Positions 54,613-63,781 of a stretch of DNA of 64,000 bases are shown here, in pieces; position 1 is the stretch's first letter, and each line of letters begins with the position of its first letter. Both the position numbers and the translations under genes were made by a program. The DNA comes from Sporosarcina sp. P34 (GTDB taxonomy: Bacteria; Bacillota; Bacilli; Bacillales_A; Planococcaceae). The notes under the pieces were generated by a model. The model was not told the DNA's origin and did no database searches. It saw only the letters and a program-made list of their open reading frames with translations. Location: the NCBI RefSeq assembly GCF_002743375.1, contig NZ_PDZC01000008.1, positions 79,055 to 143,054 on the forward strand, written 5' to 3'.

Positions 54613-55914
54613 CTAGTCCTTCAGTTTCCTCAATCGATACTGCAAGTTCTGTCTACTCATACCGAGAGAGCTCGCAGTTTTTGTGATGTTATGATCATGT
54701 AGCTCCATTGCTTTTTGAAGATAATACTTCTCGGCTTCACGTAAATACTGATCAAACGGTACTAGCTTTGAATCGCTTTGAACGACAAAATCTCTCGGTT
54801 GTGAAGCGTCATTTGCTGTAGACTCCACTTTCATCTTAAATTGCAGAGGTAACATGTCAAAAGTGAGCGTATTTTCTGTTGTGCGCATGGATGAGACTTC
54901 ATCGAGGAGCAGCTCGAGCTCTCGCAAATTCCCCGGCCAATCGTATGCAATAAGTGATTCTCTTACTTTTTCATCGATTTTTGTCAATCCTGTCCCTAGC
55001 GATTCTATTCTACTCTTTAAATACGATTCAGCAAAAGGGATAATATCTTCCGAACGCTTTCGAAGTGGGGGTATCCTAATAGCGAAAGACGCGAAAAAGT
55101 AGTAAAGCTCTTTTAGCAATGTGCCCGATGCGATAAGCTCGACTGGATCATCCCCGATACTTGCAATAAATTGATGACTGGATGTTTTCTGTAAGACAAA
55201 CAGCAAGGCCTGTTGCAAAGAGATCGATAAACTATCGATACGTTCGCAAAATAGCGTCATAGACGGTTGCTGCTGCAACGTTTCTTTAAGTTGTTGAATC
55301 CTATCTGTATCCGCATGTAGACAATGGAAAGTGTGGAAAACCCGTTCGTTTTCTACAGATTCATAGTGAATAGCCTCAGCAAGATGATCCTTACCTACAC
55401 CTGTTTCTCCAATTAATAAAACTGGTAATCCAGCCTCTGCTGCTTTCTCAGCGGTGGAAATGACCGATTTCATGACAGCTGAATGGGCAGTAATTTGCGT
55501 GAATGTAATCGGTCTGCGGTTTTTACGCAATGGTTGTAAAACAAATCTTTCCAATGCGGTAATATCTTGAGCGAACTCAATCGCACCGATTAACTCTTGG
55601 TGTTCATAAATAGGGTACGTGTCATTCATCGTCGTGATTTCTACTTTATTCGTATTCCAATATCTCTGCTTCACACGCAATTGAGGTTCTCCACTCTGTA
55701 ATACTTTCAATAACGTACTCTCATTTTTATCAAAGTTAAATAACTCCAAAATGGAATGATCTTTTATATCTTCAAGATTTAATCCTTCAATGTCCTTCAT
55801 TTTACGGTTATAGACAATGGTTCGTCCTGCATGATCCACAGCGTGTATACCGATATTTGCATGGTCTACTGCAAACTGATTGCATATATTCAATAATTTT
55901 TCATATGTTTTCAA
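54613..55914 (-). CDS. RocR-like PAS/AAA+/Fis-HTH regulator with degenerate AAA+ domain
   Basis: About 433-aa regulator divergent from rocA. PAS domain (about 5-120; ANIGIHAVDHAGRTIVYN), AAA+ domain (about 137-330), Fis-type HTH at the C-terminus (HNITKTASSLGMSRQNLQYRLRKL). Walker A (GETGVGKDH) is kept, but the GAFTGA loop is missing, Walker B reads TLFCERID instead of TLFLDEI, and the R-finger region reads LLKELYYFFASF. It likely senses an arginine or ornithine breakdown signal but may not activate sigma-54. TTG 55914 follows AAGGTG by 6 bp; GTG 55923 overlaps the site. Confidence 0.8.
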   Translation of the reverse strand: MKTYEKLLNICNQFAVDHANIGIHAVDHAGRTIVYNRKMKDIEGLNLEDIKDHSILELFNFDKNESTLLKVLQSGEPQLRVKQRYWNTNKVEITTMNDTYPIYEHQELIGAIEFAQDITALERFVLQPLRKNRRPITFTQITAHSAVMKSVISTAEKAAEAGLPVLLIGETGVGKDHLAEAIHYESVENERVFHTFHCLHADTDRIQQLKETLQQQPSMTLFCERIDSLSISLQQALLFVLQKTSSHQFIASIGDDPVELIASGTLLKELYYFFASFAIRIPPLRKRSEDIIPFAESYLKSRIESLGTGLTKIDEKVRESLIAYDWPGNLRELELLLDEVSSMRTTENTLTFDMLPLQFKMKVESTANDASQPRDFVVQSDSKLVPFDQYLREAEKYYLQKAMELHDHNITKTASSLGMSRQNLQYRLRKLKD

Positions 55915-56024
55915 TTGAAACACCTTCCCACTGTATGTACTATCGTATTTCAGTCGCTAAGTTAATAGAATTTAAAATTAATTACAATAAAAAGCTTGCA
56001 ATGTGCAATTTTTTCTTGCATCAT

Positions 56025-56044
56025 TATAAATGTAAACGCTATCA
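56025..56044 (+). promoter_or_regulatory. rocA -10 region and cre (CcpA) site
   Basis: TATAAA (56025-56030) is followed at once by TGTAAACGCTATCA (56031-56044), a perfect match to the catabolite-responsive consensus TGWNANCGNTNWCA. CcpA bound here would block initiation. TTGCAATGTGCAA, an inverted repeat at 55996-56008, lies about 17 bp upstream and could bind the divergent regulator. No GG-N10-GC sigma-54 element is visible. Confidence 0.75.
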
Positions 56045-56093
56045 AACGCAAATAAATTTTGCGTTCTATTTATAAAGGAGGATTTGATTCCAA

Positions 56094-57638
56094 ATGATTC
56101 CATACAAACACGAACCGTTCACTGATTTTACTGTTAAAGAAAATCGCCAAGCATATGAAGAAGGTTTAACAGTTGTAGAAAGTTATCTAGGACAAGATTA
56201 TCCGCTAATTATCGGTGGCGAACGCATAATGACAGATAAGAAGTTAGCATCCACTAACCCTTCCAATAAAAAAGAGATCATCGGCAATGTCTCGCAAGCT
56301 AGTCGTGATTTAGCAGAACAAGCGATGAATACAGCGAAAGAAACATTCAACACGTGGAGGAAAGTCAAGCCGGAATTTCGTGCGGATGTATTATTTAAAG
56401 CGGCTGCAATCGTTAGGCGTCGTAAGTTTGAGTTTTCTGCACTGCTTACAAAGGAAGCGGGGAAGCCTTGGAATGAAGCGGATGCAGATGTCGCCGAAGG
56501 TATCGACTTTATGGAATATTACGCCCGTCAGATGCTTAGACTAAAAGAAGGTATGCATGTGGAGAGTAGACCAGGTGAATATAACCGATTCGATTATGTA
56601 CCTCTTGGTGTAGGGGTAGTGATTTCACCATGGAATTTCGCATTTGCGATCATGGCGGGTACAACAGTAGGGGCACTTGTAACAGGAAACACCGTCCTGT
56701 TGAAACCGGCTTCCACAACAACGATCGTTGCATATAAATTTATTGAAGTACTGGAAGAGGCGGGAATGCCAGCTGGTGTCGTCAACTTCATCCCGGGGTC
56801 AGGTTCTGAGATTGGTGACTACTTGGTCGACCACAAAGACACTCGGTTCATTTCATTCACTGGTTCACGTGAAGTAGGTACACGTATTTTCGAACGTGCG
56901 GCCAAAGTACATGACGGTCAAATTTGGTTGAAACGCGTGATTGCGGAGATGGGCGGTAAAGATACAATTATTGTCGACAATGAAGCCGATTTGGAACTGG
57001 CTGCGCAATCTATCGTGTCTTCATCATTCGGATTCAGTGGCCAAAAGTGTTCAGCGTGTTCTCGCGCGATCATTCATGAGGATGTTTACGATGAAGTAGT
57101 AAAGCGCGTAGAAGAAATTACGAAGTCGTATAACTGGGGTGATCCAATCGATGGCAACAACACAGCGGGTCCAGTTATTGACCAGGCAGCATTTGATAAA
57201 ATCATGGATTATATTGAAATAGGTAAGCAAGAGGGACGTCTCATTGCGGGTGGTACTGGTGACGATTCGAAAGGATACTTCATTGCACCAACCGTTTTCG
57301 CAGATGTGGATCCAAATGCACGGATTTCCCAAGAAGAAATTTTCGGTCCAGTCGTGGCGCTTTCAAAAGCTTCTTCGTTTACAGAAGCGATTGAATTTGC
57401 AAACGATACAGACTACGGTCTAACAGGTGCGGTCATTACGAAGAACCGACACCATATTGAGCAAGCTCGAGAAGACTTCCATGTAGGTAATCTATATTTC
57501 AACAGAGGTTGTACAGGCGCTATCGTTGGATACCAGCCTTTTGGCGGTTTCAACATGTCGGGTACTGATTCCAAAGCCGGCGGACCTGATTACTTGCAGT
57601 TGCATATGCAAGGGAAAACAACATCAGAGATGCTGTAA
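56094..57638 (+). CDS. rocA: 1-pyrroline-5-carboxylate dehydrogenase
   Basis: 514-aa aldehyde dehydrogenase oxidising glutamate semialdehyde/P5C to glutamate with NAD+. [12 protein letters not shown] (cofactor), [13 protein letters not shown] (general base Glu) and [11 protein letters not shown] (catalytic Cys) are intact, as are [12 protein letters not shown] and [16 protein letters not shown] typical of RocA. GGAGG lies 12 bp before ATG 56094, slightly long. First gene of rocA-rocD-glutamate dehydrogenase on the same strand. Confidence 0.96.
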   Translation: MIPYKHEPFTDFTVKENRQAYEEGLTVVESYLGQDYPLIIGGERIMTDKKLASTNPSNKKEIIGNVSQASRDLAEQAMNTAKETFNTWRKVKPEFRADVLFKAAAIVRRRKFEFSALLTKEAGKPWNEADADVAEGIDFMEYYARQMLRLKEGMHVESRPGEYNRFDYVPLGVGVVISPWNFAFAIMAGTTVGALVTGNTVLLKPASTTTIVAYKFIEVLEEAGMPAGVVNFIPGSGSEIGDYLVDHKDTRFISFTGSREVGTRIFERAAKVHDGQIWLKRVIAEMGGKDTIIVDNEADLELAAQSIVSSSFGFSGQKCSACSRAIIHEDVYDEVVKRVEEITKSYNWGDPIDGNNTAGPVIDQAAFDKIMDYIEIGKQEGRLIAGGTGDDSKGYFIAPTVFADVDPNARISQEEIFGPVVALSKASSFTEAIEFANDTDYGLTGAVITKNRHHIEQAREDFHVGNLYFNRGCTGAIVGYQPFGGFNMSGTDSKAGGPDYLQLHMQGKTTSEML

Positions 57639-57671
57639 ATCGTTGTGGTGAATTTGAAGGAGTGAACGAAT

Positions 57672-58865
57672 ATGACGAAAACGACGAGAGTTATTGAAAA
57701 AACAAAAAAATATGGTGCAAATAACTATAATCCGCTACCCATCGTAATTTCTGAAGCAGAAGGTGTCTGGGTAACAGACCCTGAAGGTACTAAATATTTG
57801 GATATGTTAGCTGCTTACTCTGCGCTCAACCAAGGACATCGCCATCCGAAAATCATTCAAGCTCTGAAGGACCAAGCGGATCGTGTAACGCTAACTTCAC
57901 GTGCTTTCCACAATGATCAATTAGGTCCGTGGTATGAAAAAATGGCAGAGCTTTCAGGTAAAAACATGGTATTGCCAATGAACACTGGTGCAGAGGCAGT
58001 GGAGACAGCTTTAAAAGCAGCGAGACGCTGGGCGTATGATGTGAAAGGCGTAGCAGCCAACCATGCAGAAATTATCGCATGTGTAGGAAATTTCCACGGT
58101 CGTACACTGGGAGCAGTTTCCTTGTCATCCGATCCTGAATATAAAAAAGGATTCGGTCCATTGCTACCTGGAATCAAGTTAGTAGAGTACGGGAATATCG
58201 ACGCATTGAAAGCAGCTATTACTTCCAATACAGCTGCTTTCCTAATTGAGCCGATCCAGGGAGAGGCTGGAATTATTATACCGCCTGAAGGATTCATGAA
58301 GGAAGCTTCGAAATTATGTAAAGAAGAAAACATTCTCTTTATAGCGGATGAAATTCAAGCGGGACTCTGTCGTACAGGCGAAATGTTTGCCTGTAACTAC
58401 GAAGGCGTGACGCCTGATATGTATATCCTTGGTAAGGCGCTCGGCGGAGGAGTATACCCAATTTCCTGTGTACTTGCGAATGATAACGTCTTAGGTGTAT
58501 TCAATCCGGGATCTCATGGCTCAACATTTGGTGGAAATCCAATGGCCTGCGCAGTATCATTAGCGGCAATTGAAGTGTTGGAAGACGAGGAGCTTGCGAA
58601 ACAATCCAAGGAATTAGGAAATTATTTCTTGAAGGAACTGAAAAAAATATCACATCCTGCAATTAAAGAAGTGCGTGGACGTGGATTATTTATTGGAATG
58701 GAATTAACCGAACCGGCACGCCCGTATTGTGAAGAGCTAAAAGAGCTGGGCTTATTATGTAAAGAAACACATGATACAGTGATTCGTTTCGCTCCGCCAT
58801 TAATTATTACGAGAGATGAGTTAGATTGGGCATTGGAAAAAATCAGTACAGTATTTAACAACTAA
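57672..58865 (+). CDS. rocD: ornithine aminotransferase
   Basis: 397-aa class III PLP aminotransferase converting ornithine plus 2-oxoglutarate to glutamate semialdehyde plus glutamate. PLP lysine in [32 protein letters not shown] as PLP-ring contact, [37 protein letters not shown]. Its product is the substrate of RocA, encoded 33 bp upstream. Confidence 0.96.
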   Translation: MTKTTRVIEKTKKYGANNYNPLPIVISEAEGVWVTDPEGTKYLDMLAAYSALNQGHRHPKIIQALKDQADRVTLTSRAFHNDQLGPWYEKMAELSGKNMVLPMNTGAEAVETALKAARRWAYDVKGVAANHAEIIACVGNFHGRTLGAVSLSSDPEYKKGFGPLLPGIKLVEYGNIDALKAAITSNTAAFLIEPIQGEAGIIIPPEGFMKEASKLCKEENILFIADEIQAGLCRTGEMFACNYEGVTPDMYILGKALGGGVYPISCVLANDNVLGVFNPGSHGSTFGGNPMACAVSLAAIEVLEDEELAKQSKELGNYFLKELKKISHPAIKEVRGRGLFIGMELTEPARPYCEELKELGLLCKETHDTVIRFAPPLIITRDELDWALEKISTVFNN

Positions 58866-58880
58866 GTAATAAGCTACCAC

Positions 58881-58918
58881 TAAATCTTTTTCTATTCAAA
58901 AAAATCGAAAAAGATTTA
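58881..58918. other. perfect 12-bp inverted repeat between rocD and GDH gene
   Basis: TAAATCTTTTTC (58881-58892) and GAAAAAGATTTA (58907-58918), 14-nt loop. No T-run follows, so it is a weak terminator candidate or a regulator site before the GDH promoter. Confidence 0.5.
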
Positions 58919-58949
58919 GAATCTATGTGTGGATGTTTAACTTTGCTCG

Positions 58950-58958
58950 TGTTATAAT
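58950..58958 (+). promoter_or_regulatory. extended -10 promoter of the glutamate dehydrogenase gene
   Basis: TGTTATAAT at 58950-58958 is a consensus extended -10; the -35 region is poor. The leader to ATG 59004 is about 40 nt. Confidence 0.55.
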
Positions 58959-59003
58959 GTGTCCGTGAAAGACAAAAACAAACTAAAGAGGCGAGCCATT
59001 ACA

Positions 59004-60248
59004 ATGACAGAAAACCTGAATCTATTTACGTCTACACAAGTTGTTATAAAAGATGCACTTGAAAAGCTAGGCTATGATGAAGGAATGTATGACCTATTGA
59101 AAGAACCACTTCTTATGGTGGAAGTACGTATTCCTATCCGTATGGACGATGGAAAAGTAAAAGTATTTACTGGATACCGCGGTCAACACAATGATGCAGT
59201 TGGACCGACAAAAGGTGGTATTCGTTACCATCCTAACGTTAGTGCAGAGGAAGTAAAGGCACTTTCTATGTGGATGACACTTAAAGCAGGAATTGTAGAC
59301 CTACCATATGGTGGTGCTAAAGGTGGCATCATATGTGATCCGCGAGAAATGTCGATGGGCGAATTAGAACGTTTAAGCCGTGGCTATGTGCGTGCACTTA
59401 GTCAGGTAATGGGACCTGCAAAGGATATTCCTGCACCGGACGTCTTTACGAATTCACAAATCATGGCATGGATGATGGATGAATATAGTAAAATTGATGA
59501 ATTCAACTCGCCTGGTTTCATTACAGGGAAACCAGTCGTACTTGGCGGTTCACATGGTCGCGAGCGCGCAACAGCTGAAGGTGTAACGATCATTATTAAT
59601 GAGGCGGCAAAACGTCGTAATATTGATATGAAGGGTGCACGTGTGATCATCCAAGGATTTGGTAACGCAGGTAGTTTCCTATCCAAGTTTTTACATGATT
59701 CAGGCGCGAAAGTAATTGGTATTTCCGATGCATACGGTGCATTGTATGATCCGGATGGTTTAGATATTGACTATCTACTAGATCGTCGTGATAGCTTTGG
59801 AACAGTCACTACATTATTCGACAATACGCTAACAAATGCGGAATTACTCGAAATGGATTGCGATATTCTAGTTCCAGCAGCAATCGAAAATCAAATAACA
59901 GAAAAAAATGCTCATAATATTAAAGCGAACATCGTAGTGGAAGCAGCTAACGGTCCAACTACTTCGGAAGCGACAAAAATCCTAACAGATCGCGGTATTC
60001 TACTAGTGCCTGATGTATTGGCTAGCGCTGGTGGTGTAACTGTATCGTATTTTGAGTGGGTTCAGAATAATATGGGGTATTATTGGTCTGAAGAAGAAGT
60101 ACGTGAAAAAATGACAGCGAAGATGGTTCAAGCATTTGAAAATGTTTACAACATCGCAACTACACGTAATATCGATATGCGTTTAGCGGCATATATGATT
60201 GGTGTACGTAAAACAGCGGAAGCAAGCCGTTTCCGTGGTTGGGTATAA
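59004..60248 (+). CDS. rocG: NAD-dependent glutamate dehydrogenase (RocG/GudB type)
   Basis: 414-aa hexameric GDH releasing ammonia from glutamate to give 2-oxoglutarate. Catalytic Lys in LPYGGAKGGI, TKGGIRYHP, and Rossmann motif VIIQGFGNAGSFLSKFL. ATG 59004 follows AAAGAGGCG; the upstream frame to 58959 is fortuitous. With rocD and rocA it completes ornithine-to-2-oxoglutarate catabolism. It could equally be named gudB; own promoter suggests independent expression. Confidence 0.92.
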   Translation: MTENLNLFTSTQVVIKDALEKLGYDEGMYDLLKEPLLMVEVRIPIRMDDGKVKVFTGYRGQHNDAVGPTKGGIRYHPNVSAEEVKALSMWMTLKAGIVDLPYGGAKGGIICDPREMSMGELERLSRGYVRALSQVMGPAKDIPAPDVFTNSQIMAWMMDEYSKIDEFNSPGFITGKPVVLGGSHGRERATAEGVTIIINEAAKRRNIDMKGARVIIQGFGNAGSFLSKFLHDSGAKVIGISDAYGALYDPDGLDIDYLLDRRDSFGTVTTLFDNTLTNAELLEMDCDILVPAAIENQITEKNAHNIKANIVVEAANGPTTSEATKILTDRGILLVPDVLASAGGVTVSYFEWVQNNMGYYWSEEEVREKMTAKMVQAFENVYNIATTRNIDMRLAAYMIGVRKTAEASRFRGWV

Positions 60249-60255
60249 AAATGAT

Positions 60256-60291
60256 AAAAAGCATCTCCTCGAGTGTGAGGAGATGCTTTTT
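60256..60291. terminator. bidirectional terminator GDH / DUF378 gene
   Basis: AAAAAGCATCTCCT / AGGAGATGCTTTTT perfect stem with GC loop; overlaps the last bases of the convergent DUF378 gene. Confidence 0.9.
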
Positions 60292-60547
60292 ATATTTGTT
60301 TAATAGATGAAGCGGATTGGATCTCTTCAGTAGATTTCGGTTCCCCTTCACTGCGCCAATACGTAAACAGAACTTGTAACGCCATAAGACCAGATAATCC
60401 GATAACGATATAAAGGAAGCGTGCCAATGGCTGGTAAGCACCTTCTGTTAGTTGAGCGATGACATCAAAACGGAAAACCCCGACAACGCCCCAGTTTAAT
60501 GCGCCAATTAACGCAATAGCTAACGTGACTTTTTGCAATGTTTCCAT
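60290..60547 (-). CDS. DUF378 membrane protein (YuzA-like)
   Basis: 85-aa protein with two transmembrane helices and the family motif IGALNWGVVGVFRFDVIAQL. ATG 60547 follows AGGAGGAG. DUF378 proteins are small inner-membrane proteins of unknown function; YuzA is the B. subtilis member. Confidence 0.85.
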   Translation of the reverse strand: METLQKVTLAIALIGALNWGVVGVFRFDVIAQLTEGAYQPLARFLYIVIGLSGLMALQVLFTYWRSEGEPKSTEEIQSASSIKQI

Positions 60548-60651
60548 TTTATCTCCTCCTATGAAAAGTATATCCTGTTTTTAGAACACTATACTTGCAT
60601 CGTTAATACTTCTTTTTCATAATGGGAAGTAAGAAGAAGGAGGCGTGCAAT

Positions 60652-61815
60652 GTGGATAATTTTATTTTCAACAATCCGACCAAATTAATATTCGGCAAAG
60701 ATCAACTGCAGCATTTACCTGAAGAACTTGGAAGATACGGTAAAAAGGTACTCTTAGTATATGGTGGCGGCAGCATTAAACGTAATGGCTTATATGATGA
60801 GATCATGTCATTGTTGAACGGCAATAATTTTGAAGTAGTAGAGATGCCGGGCGTTGAACCGAATCCCCGACTGTCAACAGCTAAAAGAGGCGCAGACCTG
60901 TGTAAAGAACATCATATCGATGTGATTATCGCGGTAGGTGGAGGATCCGTTATTGATTGTACGAAGTTGATTGCTTCTGCAGCGAAATACGATGGTGATC
61001 CTTGGGACTTCGTAACGGGCAAAGCAACACCTAAAGAAGCATTGCCGTTTGGTACGGTGTTGACGCTTACTGCGACTAGTTCAGAGATGAATGCGGGTTC
61101 TGTTATTACTAATGAAGAAACACAGGAGAAATATGGATGGGGCGGACCGTTAAACTATCCAAAGTTCTCTATATTGGATCCCAAATATACAGTGTCAGTG
61201 CCGCTCGATCAAACGGTTAATGGTATTGTTGATACAATGTCCCATATGTTAGAGCAATACTTCCATACTGCAAACAATGCTTCGTTCCAAGATGAACTAT
61301 GTGAAGCGGCATTGCGTTCCGTTATGAAAACTGGAGAGCAGCTCGTGAAAGATCCTGAGAACATAGAGCTTCGCGAATCCATGATGTTTGCAGGAGTTTG
61401 GGGATTAAACGGTTTTCTATCGATGGGTACAAAAGGGGACTGGGGTACGCATACGATCGAACACGCTGTATCTGCTGTCTATGACATTCCTCACGCTGGC
61501 GGTTTAGCGATTTTATTCCCGCACTGGCTGAAGCAAACATTTCCGAAAAACCCACAACGTTTTGTTCAGTTGGCGGTTCGCGTATTCGGAGTAGATCCAG
61601 CTGATAAGTCGGACGAGGAAATTGCGATCGAAGGAATCGACCGTTTAAGTGCTTATTGGAAGAAGATTGGCGCACCTGTTACGTTAGCAGATTATGATAT
61701 TGATGACTCTAAATTAGAGTTAATGGTAGAAAAAGCTGTTGTGAATGGACCGGTCGGTAGATTTGCACAATTATCCAAAGATGAAGTTTTTACTTTGTTG
61801 AAGGCTAGTTTATGA
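60652..61815 (+). CDS. yugJ: iron-containing alcohol dehydrogenase (YugJ/BdhA type)
   Basis: 387-aa group III alcohol dehydrogenase, NADH-dependent butanol dehydrogenase type. NAD-binding [15 protein letters not shown], metal ligands in [14 protein letters not shown] and [30 protein letters not shown] 60652 follows AAGGAGG and gives the family start [15 protein letters not shown]; the ATG at 60622 is upstream of the site. Interconverts aldehydes and primary alcohols. Confidence 0.93.
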   Translation: MDNFIFNNPTKLIFGKDQLQHLPEELGRYGKKVLLVYGGGSIKRNGLYDEIMSLLNGNNFEVVEMPGVEPNPRLSTAKRGADLCKEHHIDVIIAVGGGSVIDCTKLIASAAKYDGDPWDFVTGKATPKEALPFGTVLTLTATSSEMNAGSVITNEETQEKYGWGGPLNYPKFSILDPKYTVSVPLDQTVNGIVDTMSHMLEQYFHTANNASFQDELCEAALRSVMKTGEQLVKDPENIELRESMMFAGVWGLNGFLSMGTKGDWGTHTIEHAVSAVYDIPHAGGLAILFPHWLKQTFPKNPQRFVQLAVRVFGVDPADKSDEEIAIEGIDRLSAYWKKIGAPVTLADYDIDDSKLELMVEKAVVNGPVGRFAQLSKDEVFTLLKASL

Positions 61816-61840
61816 CCTATTTAATCATTTTTCAAATGAA

Positions 61841-61887
61841 TAAAAAAGACTGAAAGCGTAGCCTGTAAAGGTTTGCTTTCAGTTTAT
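61841..61887. terminator. terminator between yugJ and mgtC-like gene
   Basis: ACTGAAAGC (61849-61857) / GCTTTCAGT (61875-61883) with A6 on the left and TTTATA on the right; best read on the minus strand for the MgtC gene. Confidence 0.7.
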
Positions 61888-61917
61888 AACGTCAGGTCAC
61901 GTCGACTTGGCGTTTTA

Positions 61918-62640
61918 TTATGGATAAATAACGAGTTCTACCGATTCTACATAGGAAAGCGTAGTCAGTTCTATATAGAGTGCAGAGGTAGATTTTTTAG
62001 GGTGTGCCATAAGTTTGAATTGCAATTCGTGGTGATATTGGCGTTCAGGTGTCTGAAATTGTTTGATACGCAGATGGTCAATTTCCATATGTTCTTCATT
62101 CAAGTACCTGACGAGATCGTCAATCTTAGACTTTTGAGTAATGATGACCGTACAATTTGCTTCTTTGGCGCGTAAGCGTTTAGGGCCGAATCTGCCTAAT
62201 AAAGGCGCGACTAGCTCGATGACGATCATGACACTCACTACAGTGAACAGTGCCTCGATATAGAAGCCTGCACCTACCGCGATACCAATTCCCGCTGCCC
62301 CCCAAATCATTGCAGCTGTAGTAAGCCCGGTAATATTATCATTGTCCCTGCGCAATATAGCTCCGGCACCTAGGAACCCGACACCGCTGACGATTTGTGC
62401 GGATAGTCGCAGAGGATCCATTGTAATATTAATATCATTACGAGCGGGGACTAAATAAGCGGCTTCCATTGAGATAATTGTCAATAGACAACTGAAGGTA
62501 GCGATGACTGCACTCGTTTTTAGTCCAATAGGTTTTTTTTTGATCTCTCGCTCCACGCCTATAATGATACTTAGTACTAGGGCGATACTGATTTTTATTA
62601 ATGCTTCTCCATTAAATGAGTCGGCAAGGATCGTTAACAT
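61918..62640 (-). CDS. MgtC/SapB family membrane protein
   Basis: 240-aa protein. The N-terminal MgtC domain (about 1-140, four to five helices) has GVEREIKKKPIGLKTSAVIATFSCLLT and SGVGFLGAGAILRRDNDNITGLTTAAMIWGAAGIGIAVG. The C-terminal part (about 150-240) is an ACT-like cytosolic domain. RBS AAAGGGGG before ATG 62640. Related proteins affect Mg2+ limitation growth or ATP synthase; the role in Bacillales is unclear. Confidence 0.88.
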   Translation of the reverse strand: MLTILADSFNGEALIKISIALVLSIIIGVEREIKKKPIGLKTSAVIATFSCLLTIISMEAAYLVPARNDINITMDPLRLSAQIVSGVGFLGAGAILRRDNDNITGLTTAAMIWGAAGIGIAVGAGFYIEALFTVVSVMIVIELVAPLLGRFGPKRLRAKEANCTVIITQKSKIDDLVRYLNEEHMEIDHLRIKQFQTPERQYHHELQFKLMAHPKKSTSALYIELTTLSYVESVELVIYP

Positions 62641-62765
62641 AAATTATCCCCCTTTACTTACAAAATAGGAAGATTACCTATATACTCTCTTTTATACGGC
62701 AATCGACTGGTACATGCCTCTTCTTCTATTGTAATGGGAAGAGAGATAGAAAGAGAAGTGATATT

Positions 62766-63668
62766 TTGAATAAACCGCTAGTTCATCCCTATATACCCAT
62801 TGCGATTGGTGTTCTAACTATTGGACTATCTGCAATCTTTGTGAAAATGGCTACTGCAGATGCAGGAGTCATCGCCTTTTATCGTATGTTCTTTTCAGTT
62901 ATTATTATGCTTCCGTTATTTTTAATTTCTTATCGTGGCGAACTTAGTTCGTTAACAAAAAGGGATTGGCTGTTTACTGCGAGTTCAGGAATACTTCTAG
63001 CAGTTCATTTTATACTGTGGTTCGAATCCTTAAACTACACGTCAGTTGCCAGCTCGACTGTATTAGTGACGCTGCAACCAATTTTTGCTTTAGCAGGTAC
63101 CGCATTGTTCTTTAAAGAAATCATTACAGGAAAGATGCTAACTGCTGTTTTCATTGCATTAACAGGAAGCTTCATTATTAGTTGGGGAGATTTTCAAGTA
63201 AGTGGAGCTGCGTTATTTGGAGATATATTGGCATTACTTGCTTGTGTATTCGTTACCGCATATTTATTAATAGGTCAAAATGTACGCAAAAGAATATCAC
63301 TCGTGACGTATACCTTTCTTATTTATTCCGTGAGTACGGTTGCACTGTTTTTCTATGTGCTCATCACGCAAGAACCTTTCTTCGGGTATTCCACTTCGGA
63401 TTGGGGATGGTTTCTAGCTTTGGCTATCTTACCGAATCTGTTAGGGCATACGTTATTCAATTGGGCAGTCAAATGGGTGAGCACAAATGTTGTGTCGATC
63501 GCCGTTGTGTTTGAGCCGGTACTCGCTTCAATTGCTGCGTTTTTCGTGTTGCACGAAAAAATAACTTCACTACAATTAAGAGGTGGAATCGTTGTCCTAA
63601 TAGGGGTTTTGCTGTTTGTCATTGATATAAAAGCAATAAAGAAAAAACTTTTTACGAAAAACACTTGA
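62766..63668 (+). CDS. EamA/DMT-family transporter
   Basis: 300-aa drug/metabolite transporter with ten transmembrane helices in two EamA halves (GLSAIFVKMATADAGVIAFYRMFFSV; LGHTLFNWAVKWVSTNVVSIAVVFEPVLASIAAFFVLHEKIT). Start TTG 62766 follows AGAGAAGTGA. Substrate unknown; amino acid or metabolite export is typical. Confidence 0.87.
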   Translation: MNKPLVHPYIPIAIGVLTIGLSAIFVKMATADAGVIAFYRMFFSVIIMLPLFLISYRGELSSLTKRDWLFTASSGILLAVHFILWFESLNYTSVASSTVLVTLQPIFALAGTALFFKEIITGKMLTAVFIALTGSFIISWGDFQVSGAALFGDILALLACVFVTAYLLIGQNVRKRISLVTYTFLIYSVSTVALFFYVLITQEPFFGYSTSDWGWFLALAILPNLLGHTLFNWAVKWVSTNVVSIAVVFEPVLASIAAFFVLHEKITSLQLRGGIVVLIGVLLFVIDIKAIKKKLFTKNT

Positions 63669-63752
63669 TTTCTCTATACGATCTATTGTATATTAGTTCT
63701 TGTCGCTTCGGACGTAATCGAAAACAACATAAAAAACTTTTTAAAAAAGTTG

Positions 63753-63781
63753 TTGACTTCGACAAAAACCGAGTGTAAGAT
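63753..63781 (+). promoter_or_regulatory. rRNA-operon-type promoter
   Basis: TTGACT (63753-63758), 17-bp spacer, TAAGAT (63776-63781), preceded by an A/T-rich UP-like tract at 63727-63750 with AACTTTTT/AAAAAAGTT symmetry. Confidence 0.7.

Noticed and set aside
55981..56030. Sigma-54 (-24/-12) promoter of rocA
   Set aside because: TGTGCA and CTTGCA are present but the distance is 12 instead of 10 between the key dinucleotides and no GG occurs.
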